DNA of 8,406 bases from the NCBI GenBank assembly GCA_028694565.1, contig JAQVKR010000094.1:1-8406 (forward strand). The letters run 5' to 3'. Source of the DNA: Gammaproteobacteria bacterium. Lineage in GTDB: Bacteria > Pseudomonadota > Gammaproteobacteria > DSM-26407. Shown one piece after another: positions 7,288-8,406 of the stretch. Numbering within the stretch: position 1 is the stretch's first letter; each line of letters starts with the position of its first letter. The position numbers were made by a program, and so were the translations under genes. The notes under the pieces were generated by a model. That model was not told the DNA's origin. It was given only the letters and a program-made list of their open reading frames with translations, and made no database searches.

Positions 7288-8394
7288 GAACTTCAAGGCC
7301 TGGCGTGATACCGGTCCGGTGCGGCTGGCGCCGCTCACGGTCATCTTCGGCGCCAATAGCGCGGGCAAGAGCAGCCTGGGCCACCTGCTGCTGGCTCTCA
7401 AGCAGACGGCGTTATCGTCCGACCGCCGGCGTGCACTGCTCCTCGGAGACGCGAATACCCTGATCGATCTGGGCACCTTCCGAGACTGCCTCTATGACCA
7501 CAACCTGAAGCAGCCACTTGTCTTTGAACTCGGATGGCGATTGCCGGAGCCCATGAGCGTCATCGATCCACTCAATACGTCCCGGCGCTATCGCGGGGAT
7601 GTGCTGCAGCTGGAGGTCACCCTGGACGCGGACGAACGCGAACAACCCCGGGTTCAGCGCATGGCCTATGCGCTGTGCGAGGATGGCAAGACGATACTGG
7701 ATGTCGAGCTGTCGCGCGAACCGGACGGCAACCTGAAGCTGACATCAAGCACCTACAATTTCGTGAAGTCGGTCGGGCGACAATGGAAACTGGGAGACCC
7801 GGAAAAATTCTACCGGGTCTCTGATGTCACCCTGGCGCGCTTCCAGAACGCCAGCTTTCTGATTGATTTCTCATTGACGGTCGAGACCTGGCTTCGCGAT
7901 CTGAGCTATTTGGGGCCGTTGCGCGACCACCCCCGGCGGACCTATCAATGGGCTGGTGACACCCCGGAGGACGTAGGTCAGAAGGGGCAGTTCGCAGTTC
8001 CAGCCATACTTGCCGCAACCTATGCCGGACGGAAGCTGAACCGTGGCCCGAAAACGCACTACCAGTCCTTCGAAGCGTATGTGGCGGGCTGGCTCAAGGA
8101 AGTCGGGGTGATTCACGATTTTGCGGTACGTCCGGTGGCCAAGGGGCTCAAGGATTTTGAAGTCTTGATTCGCACCCACGCCGGCGCACCGGAGGTTCGG
8201 CTCACAGACGTCGGCATTGGCGTCTCCCAGGTCTTACCGGCGCTCGTCCAGGCATTCTATGCCGTACCGAACAGCTTGGTCTGGATGGAGCAGCCGGAGC
8301 TGCATCTGCATCCTCGCGTACAGGCCGAGCTGGCAGACGCTTTCATCATGGCCACCAAAGCGAGGGAAGATGGCCAACCTCGCAATGTCCAGTT
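7265..8394 (+). CDS. AAA/ABC-type ATPase, DUF3696-like (3' truncated)
   Basis: An open frame of 376 complete codons starts at ATG 7265 and runs into the adapter without a stop. It is a RecF/OLD-like ATPase with an ABC-type head: N-terminal strand MLTHLHIKNFKAW, Walker A GANSAGKS (29-36), signature-like LTDVGIGVSQVLP (313-325) and Walker B region VWMEQPELHLHP (339-350), where E342 and E345 should handle Mg and hydrolysis. The segments KNFKAWRDTGPVRLAPLTV and YLGPLRDHPRRTY are typical of ATPases annotated with DUF3696. The cut falls just after NVQL, where the switch-histidine segment (usually ETHSEHLL) and the C-terminal DUF3696 region should follow, so any C-terminal nuclease or partner domain is not visible. 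The gene overlaps the methyltransferase by 23 bp. Sampled lines are 52-55% GC against ~70% upstream, suggesting a separate origin. Likely role: ATP-dependent sensor or effector in a defence operon (inference). Confidence 0.93.
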
Positions 8395-8406
8395 AGATCG
8401 GAAGAG
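8395..8406. other. Illumina adapter remnant (right end)
   Basis: The last 12 bases, AGATCGGAAGAG, are the start of the common Illumina adapter and the exact reverse complement of positions 1-12. They continue the ATPase reading frame artificially as codons ending in D-R-K, which should not be counted as protein sequence. Genomic DNA ends at about 8394, give or take a base or two of chance identity. Confidence 0.95.

Noticed and set aside
7534..7824. 96-codon + strand open frame inside the ATPase gene
   Set aside because: The ATPase frame from 7265 is unbroken and carries Walker A, signature-like and Walker B motifs on both sides of this stretch, so the short frame is a shadow.
1..8406. Terminal inverted repeats suggesting a transposon or integron unit
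   Set aside because: The 12 bp repeats are the Illumina adapter sequence and there is no transposase or integrase in between.

Overview
This window is an 8.4 kb piece of a high-GC bacterial genome, probably from a metagenome. In hand-counted lines the first 7.2 kb is about 68-72% GC, with C or G at most third codon positions. Nothing identifies the genus; a high-GC proteobacterium is a reasonable guess only. Both extreme ends carry the same 12 bases as exact reverse complements (CTCTTCCGATCT at 1-12, AGATCGGAAGAG at 8395-8406). These are residues of the standard Illumina sequencing adapter, so the real genomic insert is about 13-8394, and the genes at both ends are cut by library construction rather than by mutation.

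The layout is four tightly packed genes, all on the + strand, with no intergenic space. First (13-112) is the last ~34 codons of an unidentified protein whose stop overlaps the next start as ATGA. Next (109-2898) is a complete 929-residue SNF2/RapA-type helicase with all main helicase motifs. Three bases later (2902-7287) comes a complete 1461-residue Eco57I/PglX-type adenine-N6 DNA methyltransferase with clear SAM-binding and NPPW catalytic motifs and a large C-terminal specificity region. Overlapping its end by 23 bp, and running off the window (7265-8394), is an AAA/ABC-type ATPase of the DUF3696 kind, related to OLD/RecF-like proteins.

The gene set reads as part of an anti-phage or restriction-modification-like operon. 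The methyltransferase would mark self DNA, the helicase would translocate on or remodel DNA, and the ATPase would serve as sensor, regulator or effector loader. Helicase plus large adenine methyltransferase resembles the drmD-drmMI pair of class 1 DISARM, and the methyltransferase resembles BREX PglX and type IIG enzymes. No DrmA/B/C, PglZ, BrxC or intact nuclease is visible, so no named system can be assigned. The methyltransferase seems to keep the shape of a type IIG N-terminal nuclease region without its catalytic residues, leaving the cleavage activity unaccounted for within the window. The missing parts probably lie just beyond the cut ends.

No RNA genes, CRISPR arrays, transposases, genomic repeats, promoters or terminators could be supported.
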